Below, piece by piece: positions 9,333-18,503 of a stretch of 64,000 nucleotides of DNA. The number at the start of each line of letters is the position of its first letter. The stretch's first letter is position 1. Both the position numbers and the translations under genes were made by a program. This DNA comes from Rhodospirillales bacterium (GTDB lineage: Bacteria; Pseudomonadota; Alphaproteobacteria; Rhodospirillales; Shumkoniaceae): NCBI GenBank assembly GCA_016776725.1, contig JADHSV010000013.1, positions 1 through 64,000 on the forward strand. Direction: 5' to 3'. The notes beneath the pieces were generated by a model, which made no database searches, was not told the DNA's origin, and saw only the letters and a program-made list of their open reading frames with translations.

Positions 9333-11183
9333 TTATTCTCCCGTTCTTTGATTTTTTATGGCTGCGACATAGCTTTCGCGCGCGGTTCTGACTTCAGTGC
9401 GGGTCGACACCTCGGGCACCGCCACATCCCACCAGGCCCCGCCATCTTCGGTCGTTTCGAGTGCGTCGGTGTTGATGGTGATGACGTAGGTTTGGTCGGC
9501 TTCCCTGGCGCGTTCCAGCGCGGTTTCAAGTTCGGCGATACTTGCCGCGTGCTCGGATATGGCCCCCAGGCTCGCCGCGTGGGCCGTGAAGTCAATTTTG
9601 GGCAGTTCGCCGTCGGTGCGCACGGAGGCGAAAAGGTTGTTGAAGCTTTCCCCGCCGCAGGCCCTTTGCAAGCGGTTGATGCAGCCAAAGCCGCTATTGT
9701 CGAGAACGACGATGATCAGCTTCTTGCCCATGAGCACGGATGTGGCAATTTCGGAGTTCATCATCAGGTAGCTGCCGTCGCCGACCAGCACGAATACCTC
9801 GCGGCTGGGATCGGCGATCTTGACGCCCAACCCGCCCGCGATTTCGTAGCCCATGCAACTGTATCCGTATTCCAGGTGATAGCCACCCGGTTCGGCGGTT
9901 CGCCACAGCTTGTGCAATTCTCCCGGCAGGCCGCCCGCCGCGCACACGACGACGTCGCGCCGTCCCGCTGCCCGGTTGGCCGCGCCCAGAACCTGGGCGT
10001 CCGTGGGAAGAGGTGCATTGGTGGGCTTGGTCGCGGTTTCCACCGCCTCGTTCCACTCGCCCGCCAACTGGCGCATCTTGCCGCCCCACGCCGATGGCGT
10101 TTTCCAGCCGCCCAGCTTCTCATCCAGGGCAGCAAGGCCACGTTTGGCATCGCTGACCAGGGGCAGGGCACTGTGTTTGACGGCATCGAAGGCCTGAACG
10201 TTTAGCTGGATCAGTTTGGCGGTTTCGTTTTGGAAGATGGAGTGCGACGCGGTGGTGAAATCGCCGAGGCGCGTTCCCACGGCCAGAACGACGTCGGCCT
10301 CGGCGGCCAGCGCGTTGGCCGCACTTGCCCCGGTGACGCCCAAGGACCCCACCTGATTGGGATGATCCCACGCCAGCGCGCCTTTTCCGGCCTGGGTCTC
10401 GCACACCGGAATGTCATAGCGTTCGGCAAATTCCGAAAGTTCCTTGCAGGCCAGCGAATAGTGAACGCCGCCACCGGCCACGATCAACGGCTTTTCACTG
10501 GATTTCAGCGCGTCGAGCGCCGCCGCCAGTTCCCCTTCATCGGGGCCAATGCGCCGGGCCGTGCGCATTTTTGGCTCAAAGAATTTGACCGGATAATCAA
10601 AAGCCATGGCCTGAACGTCCTGCGGGATGGCCAGCGTGACCGGGCCGCAGTTGGCCGGATCGGTCAGCACGTCCAGCGCTACCGGCAACGAAGTCAGCAG
10701 TTGTTCGGGCCGGGTGATGCGGTCCCAATAGCGCGAAACAGGCTTGAAGCAATCGTTCGCCGACACCGTTCCGTCGGCAAAATTCTCAACCTGCTGAAGC
10801 ACCGGATCGGGTCTGCGCGAGGCGAAGATGTCGCCGGGCAGAAGCAATACCGGCAGCCGGTTCACATGGGCCAGGGCGGCGGCCGTCACCATGTTTGTGG
10901 CGCCGGGGCCGATAGATGTGGCGCAGGCCATCATGCGGCGACGGTTCATGGCCTTGGCGTAGGCGATTGCGATGTGGGCCAACGCCTGTTCGTTATGGCC
11001 GCGGTAGGTGGGAAGTTCGTCCCGCGCGGCGTAAAGCGCTTCGCCCAACCCGGCGACGATTCCATGACCGAAGATGGCGAAAACGCCGGCAAACAGTGGC
11101 ACTTCCTCGCCGTCAATTTCCGTTCGCTGCGCGTTCATATACCGAACCAGCGCCTGAGCCATGGTGAGCCGTACGGTTTCCAT
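9333..11183 (-). CDS. iolD: 3D-(3,5/4)-trihydroxycyclohexane-1,2-dione hydrolase IolD
   Basis: A 616-residue thiamine-diphosphate enzyme that opens the trione ring made by IolE, giving 5-deoxyglucuronate. Catalytic Glu65 sits in RGHNEQALAH. The ThDP/magnesium motif begins at GDGS near residue 466 and ends at LDNSGFGC. The start is placed at the ATG at 11183 because a perfect GGAGGT lies seven bases upstream; an ATG 18 codons earlier has no such site and adds non-homologous residues. It is first in an iolDE operon and faces iolG across a 137-base regulatory region. Confidence 0.93.
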   Translation of the reverse strand: METVRLTMAQALVRYMNAQRTEIDGEEVPLFAGVFAIFGHGIVAGLGEALYAARDELPTYRGHNEQALAHIAIAYAKAMNRRRMMACATSIGPGATNMVTAAALAHVNRLPVLLLPGDIFASRRPDPVLQQVENFADGTVSANDCFKPVSRYWDRITRPEQLLTSLPVALDVLTDPANCGPVTLAIPQDVQAMAFDYPVKFFEPKMRTARRIGPDEGELAAALDALKSSEKPLIVAGGGVHYSLACKELSEFAERYDIPVCETQAGKGALAWDHPNQVGSLGVTGASAANALAAEADVVLAVGTRLGDFTTASHSIFQNETAKLIQLNVQAFDAVKHSALPLVSDAKRGLAALDEKLGGWKTPSAWGGKMRQLAGEWNEAVETATKPTNAPLPTDAQVLGAANRAAGRRDVVVCAAGGLPGELHKLWRTAEPGGYHLEYGYSCMGYEIAGGLGVKIADPSREVFVLVGDGSYLMMNSEIATSVLMGKKLIIVVLDNSGFGCINRLQRACGGESFNNLFASVRTDGELPKIDFTAHAASLGAISEHAASIAELETALERAREADQTYVITINTDALETTEDGGAWWDVAVPEVSTRTEVRTARESYVAAIKNQRTGE

Positions 11184-11219
11184 CAACTGAACCTCCACGT
11201 CGCGGCGATCACGACCGCC

Positions 11220-11235
11220 GGAAAATAAATATTCC
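11220..11235. promoter_or_regulatory. Candidate IolR (RpiR-type) operator
   Basis: GGAA (11220-11223) and TTCC (11232-11235) flank an A/T-only 8-base centre. Rhizobial IolR is reported to use GGAA-N6-TTCC, so this is a close variant with wider spacing. It sits directly downstream of the predicted iolD -10 box, where a bound repressor would block the polymerase. Confidence 0.5.
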
Positions 11236-11248
11236 AATTTCCCTTCGG

Positions 11249-11277
11249 ATTAGAATATCTTTATCTATCGGTGGCAA
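11249..11277 (-). promoter_or_regulatory. Predicted sigma-70 promoter of iolDE
   Basis: On the minus strand TTGCCA (11272-11277) and TCTAAT (11249-11254) are separated by exactly 17 bases, each one mismatch from consensus. Transcription would start near 11242, just before the GGAA/TTCC palindrome. Confidence 0.55.
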
Positions 11278-11320
11278 CAGGAAAATTCGGGCCGTCAACC
11301 GGCAGCAGCAGGAGGGGAAA

Positions 11321-12307
11321 ATGATCAATATCGTTCAGTTCGGCGCCGGGCGTATCGGCAAGATCCATGCATCCAACGTGGCGCAGAATCCACGTGCGCA
11401 ACTTCGCTATGTGGTCGATATCGACGAGGCTTCGGCGAAAGCGCTGGCAACGGCCCACGGGGCCGAAGTTACCGACACCCAAACCGCGTTGGCGGATGCC
11501 GACGTGGATGCCGTAATCATCGCGTCGTCCACCGACACCCACACGCCGCTGATCGAGGCCGCGTGCCGGGCGGGCAAGGACATTTTTTGCGAAAAGCCGG
11601 TCGATCTGGATTCGGCCAAGGCGGCGAAGGTGCTGAAGCTGGTGGAAGAGACCGGCGTTAAACTGCTGGTCGCCTTCAATCGCCGTTTCGATCCCAGCTT
11701 CGCTGCGTTGAAGTCGGATATTGGAATTGGGCGCATCGGCAAGGTTGAACAGGTCATCATTACCAGCCGCGATCCCGGTCCTCCGCCCGCCGAATACATT
11801 AAAGTTTCGGGTGGGCTTTTCCGCGACATGATGATCCACGATTTCGACATGGCCCGCTGGCTGCTCGGCGAAGAACCGACCGAGGTTTACGCGGCGGCCA
11901 GTTGTCTGGTCGATCCGGCCATCGGCGAATTGGGCGATGTGGATACAGCCGCAGTCACGCTCAAGACCAAAAGTGGCGCGGTTTGCCATATCACCAACAG
12001 CCGGCGTGCCGTTTACGGCTATGATCAACGAATCGAAGTTTTCGGTTCGCGCGGCATGCTGCGCGCCGCCAATCGAACCGACACAACTGTCGAGCTTTCA
12101 AACGAACAAGGGGTTATCGGTGATAAGCCGATGTTCTTCTTCCTGGAACGTTACGCTGCCGCCTACAGGGTCGAATTGGACCATTTCATCGACTGCCTCG
12201 AGGCCGGAACTGCGTTGCTGGCCGACGGCGAGGACGGCTTGCGTTCGCTACTGCTGGCGGACGCGGCGGCGAAGTCGGCGGAAACGGGGTTGCCGGTAAA
12301 GCTGTAA
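11321..12307 (+). CDS. iolG: Inositol 2-dehydrogenase IolG
   Basis: A 328-residue Gfo/Idh/MocA oxidoreductase that oxidises myo-inositol to scyllo-inosose with NAD. The Rossmann motif is FGAGRIG at 7-13, the catalytic lysine is in EKPVDL (Lys92), and Asp169/His173 in RDMMIHDFD complete the active site. GGAGGGG precedes the ATG. It faces iolD and shares the divergent regulatory region. It ends only six bases from the convergent ABC ATPase gene with no obvious terminator between. Confidence 0.9.
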   Translation: MINIVQFGAGRIGKIHASNVAQNPRAQLRYVVDIDEASAKALATAHGAEVTDTQTALADADVDAVIIASSTDTHTPLIEAACRAGKDIFCEKPVDLDSAKAAKVLKLVEETGVKLLVAFNRRFDPSFAALKSDIGIGRIGKVEQVIITSRDPGPPPAEYIKVSGGLFRDMMIHDFDMARWLLGEEPTEVYAAASCLVDPAIGELGDVDTAAVTLKTKSGAVCHITNSRRAVYGYDQRIEVFGSRGMLRAANRTDTTVELSNEQGVIGDKPMFFFLERYAAAYRVELDHFIDCLEAGTALLADGEDGLRSLLLADAAAKSAETGLPVKL

Positions 12308-12313
12308 GAGGTC

Positions 12314-13387
12314 CTATTCCTCGGCGCGAACCAGGTTCACACCGCGTTCGGCAAACGTAATTTCGACGCTCTCGCCCTGGGCGACGGGCGAGGACAGGTC
12401 GTGGTCTATGACGAACAGTTCGCCCAGTTCGCTAATCACCGTGTATTCCAGATGGCTGCCCAGATAGGCCGCCTTGGCGACGTTGCCGCGAAGTTTGCCG
12501 TCTCCGGTATCCTTGGCGATCTTGATGGCCTCGGGGCGGATTGCCATTTGGGTCGGTCCGGGTTTCAAACCCTGATGGGGCCTTTCAACCTCCAGCCCGC
12601 CGATTTTCACCAGCGCGTCGCCGTTGTTTAGTTTGAGGATTTCTCCTTCAACCAGATTGGCGTCGCCGATGAAATCGGCCACGAAGGTATCGACCGGCCT
12701 TTCGTATAGGTCGTGCGGGCTTCCCACCTGGGCGATGACGGCGTCTTTCATGACGACAATGCGGTCCGATACGGCCAGCGCTTCAGACTGATCGTGGGTG
12801 ACATAAACGACGGTAAGGCCCAAATCCTTTTGGAGGTCACGAATTTCCTCGCGCATACGGCGGCGCAGTTTGGCGTCCAGATTGGAAAGCGGCTCGTCGA
12901 ACAAAAGCACCTGCGGTTCAAGCACCAATGCGCGCGCCACGGCCACACGCTGCTGCTGGCCGCCCGAAAGTTCGCTGGGCAGTCGGCCTTCGTATCCTTT
13001 CAGGCCGACCACGTTCAACCCGTCGCTGGCCTGCTGCATGGCAGCAGCCTTGTCCAAACCGCCAACTCGCAGGCCATAGCCCACGTTCTCGGCCACCGTC
13101 ATATGCGGGAAAAGGGCGTAGGACTGAAACACCATGGAAACGTCGCGGTCGGTGGCGGGCAGATGAGTGACTTCGGTGTCGCCGATAAGAATCTGCCCCG
13201 AGGTCGTCATTTCAAGCCCGGCGATCATGCGCAATGTGGTCGTCTTGCCGCAGCCCGAGGGGCCGAGGAAGGTAATGAGTTCGCCCGCATCGATTTTGAA
13301 CGAAACGTCCCGCACCGCCACAACCTCGCCAAACGCCTTGGTGACGTTGCGAAATTCCACCGATGCCGCTTTGCCTTTAATTGTCAT
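12314..13387 (-). CDS. ABC transporter ATP-binding protein (FbpC/AfuC/PotA type)
   Basis: A 357-residue importer ATPase: Walker A GPSGCGKTT at 42-50, signature LSGGQ at 140-144, Walker B LLFDEP at 161-166, the THDQ switch histidine, and a TOBE-like C-terminal domain. It overlaps the permease gene by four bases (ATGA), making a three-gene operon of binding protein, permease and ATPase. This subfamily serves iron(III), polyamines, thiamine, 2-aminoethylphosphonate and, for AfuABC, sugar phosphates. The neighbouring phosphatase favours a phosphorylated substrate. Confidence 0.85.
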   Translation of the reverse strand: MTIKGKAASVEFRNVTKAFGEVVAVRDVSFKIDAGELITFLGPSGCGKTTTLRMIAGLEMTTSGQILIGDTEVTHLPATDRDVSMVFQSYALFPHMTVAENVGYGLRVGGLDKAAAMQQASDGLNVVGLKGYEGRLPSELSGGQQQRVAVARALVLEPQVLLFDEPLSNLDAKLRRRMREEIRDLQKDLGLTVVYVTHDQSEALAVSDRIVVMKDAVIAQVGSPHDLYERPVDTFVADFIGDANLVEGEILKLNNGDALVKIGGLEVERPHQGLKPGPTQMAIRPEAIKIAKDTGDGKLRGNVAKAAYLGSHLEYTVISELGELFVIDHDLSSPVAQGESVEITFAERGVNLVRAEE

Positions 13388-15597
13388 ACCGCACCAACTC
13401 CCAATGCCGGACGTTCCTTGTCCTCTGCCATGCCGCGCCTGCCGATCTTGCGTTCGCCGACCGCCTTTTGAACCAGAAGAATGACCAGCAGCATGACGAC
13501 GATCAGGGTCGAAGAATATGCGATGGCCAGACCGTAGTCGCCATTCTCGACCCGCCCGATGATATACGATGTTGCCATGTCGAAACGCGCGCTGACCAGG
13601 AAGATAACGGCGCTGATCGCGGTCATGGCTCGAACGAAACTGTAAACCAGCGCCGCGACAATGGCCGGGCGCAGCAGTGGCAGAACCACCTTGCGCAACG
13701 TGATGAAGCTGTTTGCGCCAAGCGTCAGCGACGATTCATCCAGCGACCTGTCTATCTGGCTCATGGACGCGATGCCCGCGCGAACCCCAACCGGCATGTT
13801 GCGGAACACAAAGCACAACACCAGGATCGCGCCGGTTCCGGTCAATTCGATGGGCGGCACGTTGAACGCCAGAATGTAGCTGACGCCGATGACCGTCCCC
13901 GGAATGGCGAAGCTGAGCATGGTGCCGAATTCAAACATGTCCTTGCCGCCGAAACGCTGGCGGACCAGCACATAGGCGGTCAACAGACCTACGGCGGCGG
14001 TCAACGGGGCTGAAATTGCGGCGATCATGATGGTTGTCGAGAACGAGTTCCACGCAGCACCCGCCCACACGATGCCGCTTTCGGCCCATTCGATGCCGAA
14101 GGCTTCGATATAGTGCTTGAACGTGAAGCTGTGGTTGTAGCCCCAAAGTTCGACAAAGCCGCCGAAAATGATCATGGCGTAGATGACGAAGGTCAGCAGG
14201 GCCCACGGCAGAGCGGTCGAATAGACCACGACCGTCAGGCTCTTGGGCAGATGCGGGTGTACGCCCGAATCACCCTTGCCGGTGACGGTGGTATACGACT
14301 TGCGGCCCAGCCAGCGGCGCTGCACGTAAAATGCGGACAGCGTGAAGCATAACAGCACCAGCGCCAGTACGGCGGCGCGCGCCTGATCGTTCTGGGCGCC
14401 AACGATGGCGTAGAAGATCGACGTCGAAAGAACCTCGTAATCGCCGCCAAGAACCATTGGGTTGCCGAAATCGGCCATGGCTTCGATGAAACCGATCAGG
14501 AAGGCGTTGGCGAGGCCGGGACGAATCAGGGGGAGCGTAATGGTCGTAAAGGTCTTCCAGCGATCCGCGCGCAGCGTCTGGGCGGCTTCCTCCATGGCCG
14601 GGCTGACGCCTTCGACTACGCCGATCAGCACCAGAAAGGCGATGGGCGTATACGACAGCATCTGGGCCAGCAAGATGCCCGGCAGGCCGTAAATCCAGCG
14701 TCCGGGCTCGATCCCGAACGTGTCGGCCATGAACGTCGAGACCGCGCCGGAACGTCCGAACAGAAGAATGATGGCCAGCGAAATCACGAAGGGGGGGGTA
14801 ATGATGGGAAGGACCGACAGCGTCCTGAGCATCTTTTTTGCGCGAAAACCCGTTCGCGTCGCGATCAGGGCGAACGCCAGTCCCAACGTTGTGGTGCCCA
14901 CGCCGGTCAGCACAGCCAGGGTCAGCGAATTCCACGCGACGCCGCAGCCGACACTGCTGGTGACGCAATCCAGCCCCCAAATGCCGTGTGAAAACAGTTT
15001 GTCCAAAAATTGGAAGGGCGCGAAATTCTCGTCGTTGTCCTGAAGGGCGCTTATCAAAATCCGCGAAACCGGGAAAAAGACGAAGGCCGTGACCATGGAA
15101 ATGATAAGCGAAATACTGCCGACAACGAAAACGTCGCCGTTGATGGCGCCGCGCGCCGCCACGCCCTGTGCAAACAGGAACAGGAATGCGCCGCTCACCA
15201 TAAGCGCGCCGTATCCCATTCCGAACTGGCGGACCTCCATTTCACCGAACCAGGCGTTCAGGAACTCCCAGTTCCAACCGGCCAGGCTTACCGTGAAGCC
15301 CTGCAGCAGGGTGTAGGCCAACCCAAAGCCGCCGGCGGCCAAAAGAACCGTCGAAAACAGCGGGTCCATCTTGGGACGCCGGATAACGAAAAGCGGCGCC
15401 AGAAGCGCCAGACCGATGGGTGACAGCCACCCCCGGTCAAAAAACAAGGACACGAAAAGGCCCGGCGCATAGTCGACATTCGCGACATATCCGTCGAGCC
15501 ATTCGAGGGTCCAGAAACCGTCGTCTATGGCATACCATGGAAAGATTGCGTAACCGACCCATCCAACGATAAGCCATAGAGCGACGGTTCTGTTCAT
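13384..15597 (-). CDS. ABC transporter permease, two fused transmembrane domains (FbpB/AfuB type)
   Basis: 737 residues with many hydrophobic helices and two binding-protein-dependent transport domains, one in each half, as in FbpB/AfuB. At about 700 residues or more it is long for the family because an extra hydrophobic N-terminal section (about 180 residues) precedes the first transport module. It lies 21 bases after the binding-protein gene and overlaps the ATPase gene. It forms the membrane channel of the importer. Confidence 0.85.
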   Translation of the reverse strand: MNRTVALWLIVGWVGYAIFPWYAIDDGFWTLEWLDGYVANVDYAPGLFVSLFFDRGWLSPIGLALLAPLFVIRRPKMDPLFSTVLLAAGGFGLAYTLLQGFTVSLAGWNWEFLNAWFGEMEVRQFGMGYGALMVSGAFLFLFAQGVAARGAINGDVFVVGSISLIISMVTAFVFFPVSRILISALQDNDENFAPFQFLDKLFSHGIWGLDCVTSSVGCGVAWNSLTLAVLTGVGTTTLGLAFALIATRTGFRAKKMLRTLSVLPIITPPFVISLAIILLFGRSGAVSTFMADTFGIEPGRWIYGLPGILLAQMLSYTPIAFLVLIGVVEGVSPAMEEAAQTLRADRWKTFTTITLPLIRPGLANAFLIGFIEAMADFGNPMVLGGDYEVLSTSIFYAIVGAQNDQARAAVLALVLLCFTLSAFYVQRRWLGRKSYTTVTGKGDSGVHPHLPKSLTVVVYSTALPWALLTFVIYAMIIFGGFVELWGYNHSFTFKHYIEAFGIEWAESGIVWAGAAWNSFSTTIMIAAISAPLTAAVGLLTAYVLVRQRFGGKDMFEFGTMLSFAIPGTVIGVSYILAFNVPPIELTGTGAILVLCFVFRNMPVGVRAGIASMSQIDRSLDESSLTLGANSFITLRKVVLPLLRPAIVAALVYSFVRAMTAISAVIFLVSARFDMATSYIIGRVENGDYGLAIAYSSTLIVVMLLVILLVQKAVGERKIGRRGMAEDKERPALGVGAV

Positions 15598-15618
15598 TTT
15601 AGAAGTCCAGTTCCTGAA

Positions 15619-16650
15619 TTAACGAGGCAGGGACTTGACTTCGTTGTCCCACTTGCTGAGCAGACGCTTGCGCTCGGCCGAGGATCCGTAAAGTCCGAAG
15701 TTGTAATCGATCAGTTTGATTTGATCGACCTTCGGAGCTTCCGGCGGAGGCTGCACGCCGGCGTTTGACGGAACCTGATAGGCCTTGGCTTGCGGCATCA
15801 GCTTTTGCGCCGCCGGGCTAAGCGCCCAGTCGACCCACTTCTTGGCCGATTCCATGTTACGAGCACCCTTGATGATGCTCATGGAGCCGATTTCGTAACC
15901 GGTGCCTTCGCACGGCGCCACGGCCTTGATCGGGAAGCCCTTGATTACCTGCGTCACGACGTCATGCAGGAAGACGATGCCGATGGTGGTTTCACCACGC
16001 GCCGCCGCCTTGATCGGAGCCGAACCTGACTTGGTGTACTGGTTAATGTTCTTGTGCAGGCCCTTCATGAAATCAAAGCCGCCGTCCTCGCCAAACAACT
16101 GGACGATGGTGGCCAGGGTGGTGTAGGCCGTGCCCGAGGAATTCGGGTTGGCAATCTGCACTTCGCCTTTGTAGGCGGGCTTCAGCAAGTCTTTCCAGCA
16201 CTTGGGCTCAGGCAGGCCTTTCTTGGCCAGTAATTCGGTGTTGTAGCCATAGCCCAATGCGCCCATGTAGATGCCGACCGTCTTCATGTTGGCTTGTTCG
16301 GCCTGCTTCGTCGACCATGGGCGAAGGTCATTCCACAGTTTGGATTTGTATGCGACCGTCAGTCCTTCTTCCGCGGCCTGCAGGTGCGGATCCCCCGTGC
16401 CGCCCCACCAAACGTCGCCCTTGGGGTTTTTGCGTTCGGCTTTGATCTGGGCGAAGGTTTCGCCCGAGCTTTTGCGGGTCATGGCCACTTCGATGCCGGT
16501 GGCTTTCTGGAATTCCTTGATGACCAGCTGACACCATTCGATCTGCGGGCTGCAGTACAGTGTCATTTTGTCTTTGGCGATGGCCGCCGATGACGCCATC
16601 ATAACTGCCGATGCTGCCAACAAAGTAACTAACGTGCTTCTGTAATTCAT
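15619..16650 (-). CDS. ABC transporter periplasmic substrate-binding protein (AfuA/FbpA type)
   Basis: A 343-residue extracellular solute-binding protein. Residues 1 to about 25 are a signal peptide ending in SSAAIAKD. ATG at 16650 is chosen over an ATG ten codons upstream because GAGGAGGT lies eight bases before it. The fold follows the family of FbpA, AfuA and PhnS proteins; GGTGDPH and NPNSSGTAY resemble anion-binding loops. The consecutive ligand tyrosines of ferric-binding FbpA are not evident, which argues against iron. Divergent from an inositol-monophosphatase-like gene. Confidence 0.8.
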   Translation of the reverse strand: MNYRSTLVTLLAASAVMMASSAAIAKDKMTLYCSPQIEWCQLVIKEFQKATGIEVAMTRKSSGETFAQIKAERKNPKGDVWWGGTGDPHLQAAEEGLTVAYKSKLWNDLRPWSTKQAEQANMKTVGIYMGALGYGYNTELLAKKGLPEPKCWKDLLKPAYKGEVQIANPNSSGTAYTTLATIVQLFGEDGGFDFMKGLHKNINQYTKSGSAPIKAAARGETTIGIVFLHDVVTQVIKGFPIKAVAPCEGTGYEIGSMSIIKGARNMESAKKWVDWALSPAAQKLMPQAKAYQVPSNAGVQPPPEAPKVDQIKLIDYNFGLYGSSAERKRLLSKWDNEVKSLPR

Positions 16651-16698
16651 CTTCCACACCTCCTCTGTGGCCGTGAACAAGTCCGCGATCGTTAGGAA

Positions 16699-16712
16699 AC
16701 GGACAAGTCCGT
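16699..16712. promoter_or_regulatory. Palindrome in importer/phosphatase divergent region
   Basis: ACGGAC (16699-16704) and GTCCGT (16707-16712) form a perfect inverted repeat with a two-base centre. The segment ACAAGTCCG also recurs 27 bases apart here. A plausible operator for the importer operon; the regulator is unknown. Confidence 0.35.
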
Positions 16713-16870
16713 TGGCCCTGATTTAATTGGCTGCGTTTTCGAAAACTCCTCCAGAGATATCCCCTTTGTAATAAATTCGTAACATAATCAATTTGACAGG
16801 TATACCCGAAAACTTTTGCGGGTTATCGTTTGATGACTACCGTTGATGAATTGAACTTGGGAAGAGCGAA

Positions 16871-17665
16871 ATGACAGATCAAGACCGGCTGGGCGAACGA
16901 TTCCGGGTTGCGACCGAGGCAATACGCGAAGCAGGCGCCCGGGGCCTGCACTTTTTTCGCAATCGGGACGAGTTGGATATTACCTCCAAGGGCGTTCAGG
17001 ATACCGTCAGCAATGCCGACCGCGAATTGGAGGCGATGATTCGCGGACGTCTGGAAGCAGCGTTTCCCAATGACGCCTTTTTCGGCGAGGAAAGCGGGCG
17101 CGGCGAGGGTGATCTGGAAAACGGCATTTGGGTGGTCGATCCCATCGACGGTACCGACTGTTTCGTTCATTCCATTCCGGTATGGTGTGTTTCCATTGCC
17201 TTCCTGGTTGGCAAGGATGTTGAAATCGGCCTGATCTACGATCCGAACGCGGATGAATTGTTCGCAGCCCGGCGCGGCCACGGTGCGACCGTCAACGGCG
17301 TCCCCATGAAGGTCGCCGAGGCGACGTCGTTCCGCGACGGCCTTTTTTCCATCGGCTACTCCATGCGCAGGCCCTATGGCGGCACCGTGGATATTTTTGA
17401 ACGCCTTTTGGCCGAGGACGCCATGTTCCAGCGCAACGGTTCGGGCGCGCTGGCGCTGGCCTATGTCGCCGCCGGGCGCTACATCGGGTATTACGAGGCC
17501 CACATCAATTCGTGGGATTGTCTGGCCGCCATCGGCCTGATTCGCGAGGCGGGCGGCTGGACCAACGATTTTCTGGCCGGTGACGGCTTGTTCTCGGGCA
17601 ACGTCATCGCCGCCTGCGCGGCGGGGCTGGAAGGCCCCATGCGCGAGGTTTGCCGCCTCGGTTAA
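16871..17665 (+). CDS. Inositol monophosphatase family phosphatase
   Basis: A 264-residue magnesium-dependent sugar- or inositol-phosphate phosphatase. All three family motifs are present: GEES at 72-75, DPIDGT at 90-95 and SWD at 214-216. It could be a SuhB-type inositol-1-phosphatase, a histidinol-phosphatase or a sugar-phosphate phosphatase. Being divergent from an AfuABC-like importer and close to iolG suggests it dephosphorylates an imported phosphorylated polyol. GGGAAGAG precedes the ATG. Its stop codon overlaps that of the convergent SDR gene in the shared tetranucleotide TTAA. Confidence 0.85.
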   Translation: MTDQDRLGERFRVATEAIREAGARGLHFFRNRDELDITSKGVQDTVSNADRELEAMIRGRLEAAFPNDAFFGEESGRGEGDLENGIWVVDPIDGTDCFVHSIPVWCVSIAFLVGKDVEIGLIYDPNADELFAARRGHGATVNGVPMKVAEATSFRDGLFSIGYSMRRPYGGTVDIFERLLAEDAMFQRNGSGALALAYVAAGRYIGYYEAHINSWDCLAAIGLIREAGGWTNDFLAGDGLFSGNVIAACAAGLEGPMREVCRLG

Positions 17666-18441
17666 TCGTATGCCCCCATCACCGTCTGATCATGATCGAT
17701 GACCGATCCGGTCATGATGCCCGATTGTTCGCTCAGCAAGAACAGGCAGATATTTGCCACGTCGGCGGGCTTGATCAGGCGGCCGAACGGTTGCTCGGGC
17801 TCGGCCAATTCCAGCCAGTTTTCGGGTTCGCCCTCCAATAGTTTAATGCGGTGTTCGCCCGGTGTGTCGGCCCAGCCTATATTGACCCCGTTTACCCTGA
17901 TACGGTCGGATCGCACTGAATGGGCGACGTTCTTGGTCAGCGTCGCCAGCGCGCCCTTGGATGCCGAATAGGCGGTGATGAACGGTTGGCCGCCGTGGCT
18001 GGACATTGTGATGATATTGACGATGGAGCCCGCGATTTTTTCGCGCCGCATGATGGCGATGGCGTCCTGCATCAGAATGAAGGGCGCACGCGTATTGACG
18101 GCGAATATCCGGTCCCAAAGCTCGACGGTAGTGTCGGCAATAGTGCCCCGATCGGTAACCCCGGCGGCATTGACCAAGCCGTCAACGCGGGCGAACCGTG
18201 TATCGCAGGCGGCCATGATTTTGCGGCAGTCCTGCGCATCCCCCAGGTCGGCGGATACGAATTCACAAGCCGCACCTGCGGCCTCAACGGTGGCTTTCAC
18301 CCGCGCGCCGTTTTCGGCGTTGCGACCGCTTATGACAATCCCGGCAGCGCCTCCTTCGGCCAGCGCCACTGCGACCGCCTCGCCCAACCCCTGAGTGCCC
18401 CCGGTTACGACGTAAACACCCTTTGCAAAAGAATTGCTCAT
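17662..18441 (-). CDS. SDR family NAD(P)-dependent oxidoreductase
   Basis: A 259-residue classical short-chain dehydrogenase: cofactor motif TGGTQGLG at 13-20, NAAG, and the YSASK catalytic pair. Start set at ATG 18441, where the SDR domain begins (GGGGGA lies upstream); a longer frame to 18558 would run into uxaC on the other strand. Its 5' end faces uxaC across 62 bases. A sugar or uronate dehydrogenase role fits the neighbours, but the substrate is not readable. Confidence 0.8.
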   Translation of the reverse strand: MSNSFAKGVYVVTGGTQGLGEAVAVALAEGGAAGIVISGRNAENGARVKATVEAAGAACEFVSADLGDAQDCRKIMAACDTRFARVDGLVNAAGVTDRGTIADTTVELWDRIFAVNTRAPFILMQDAIAIMRREKIAGSIVNIITMSSHGGQPFITAYSASKGALATLTKNVAHSVRSDRIRVNGVNIGWADTPGEHRIKLLEGEPENWLELAEPEQPFGRLIKPADVANICLFLLSEQSGIMTGSVIDHDQTVMGAYD

Positions 18442-18503
18442 TGTTCCGGCCTTTCCCCCGCTGTACAAATTTGCCGATAACAACATTAGCGTAGGGGGAA
18501 ACC

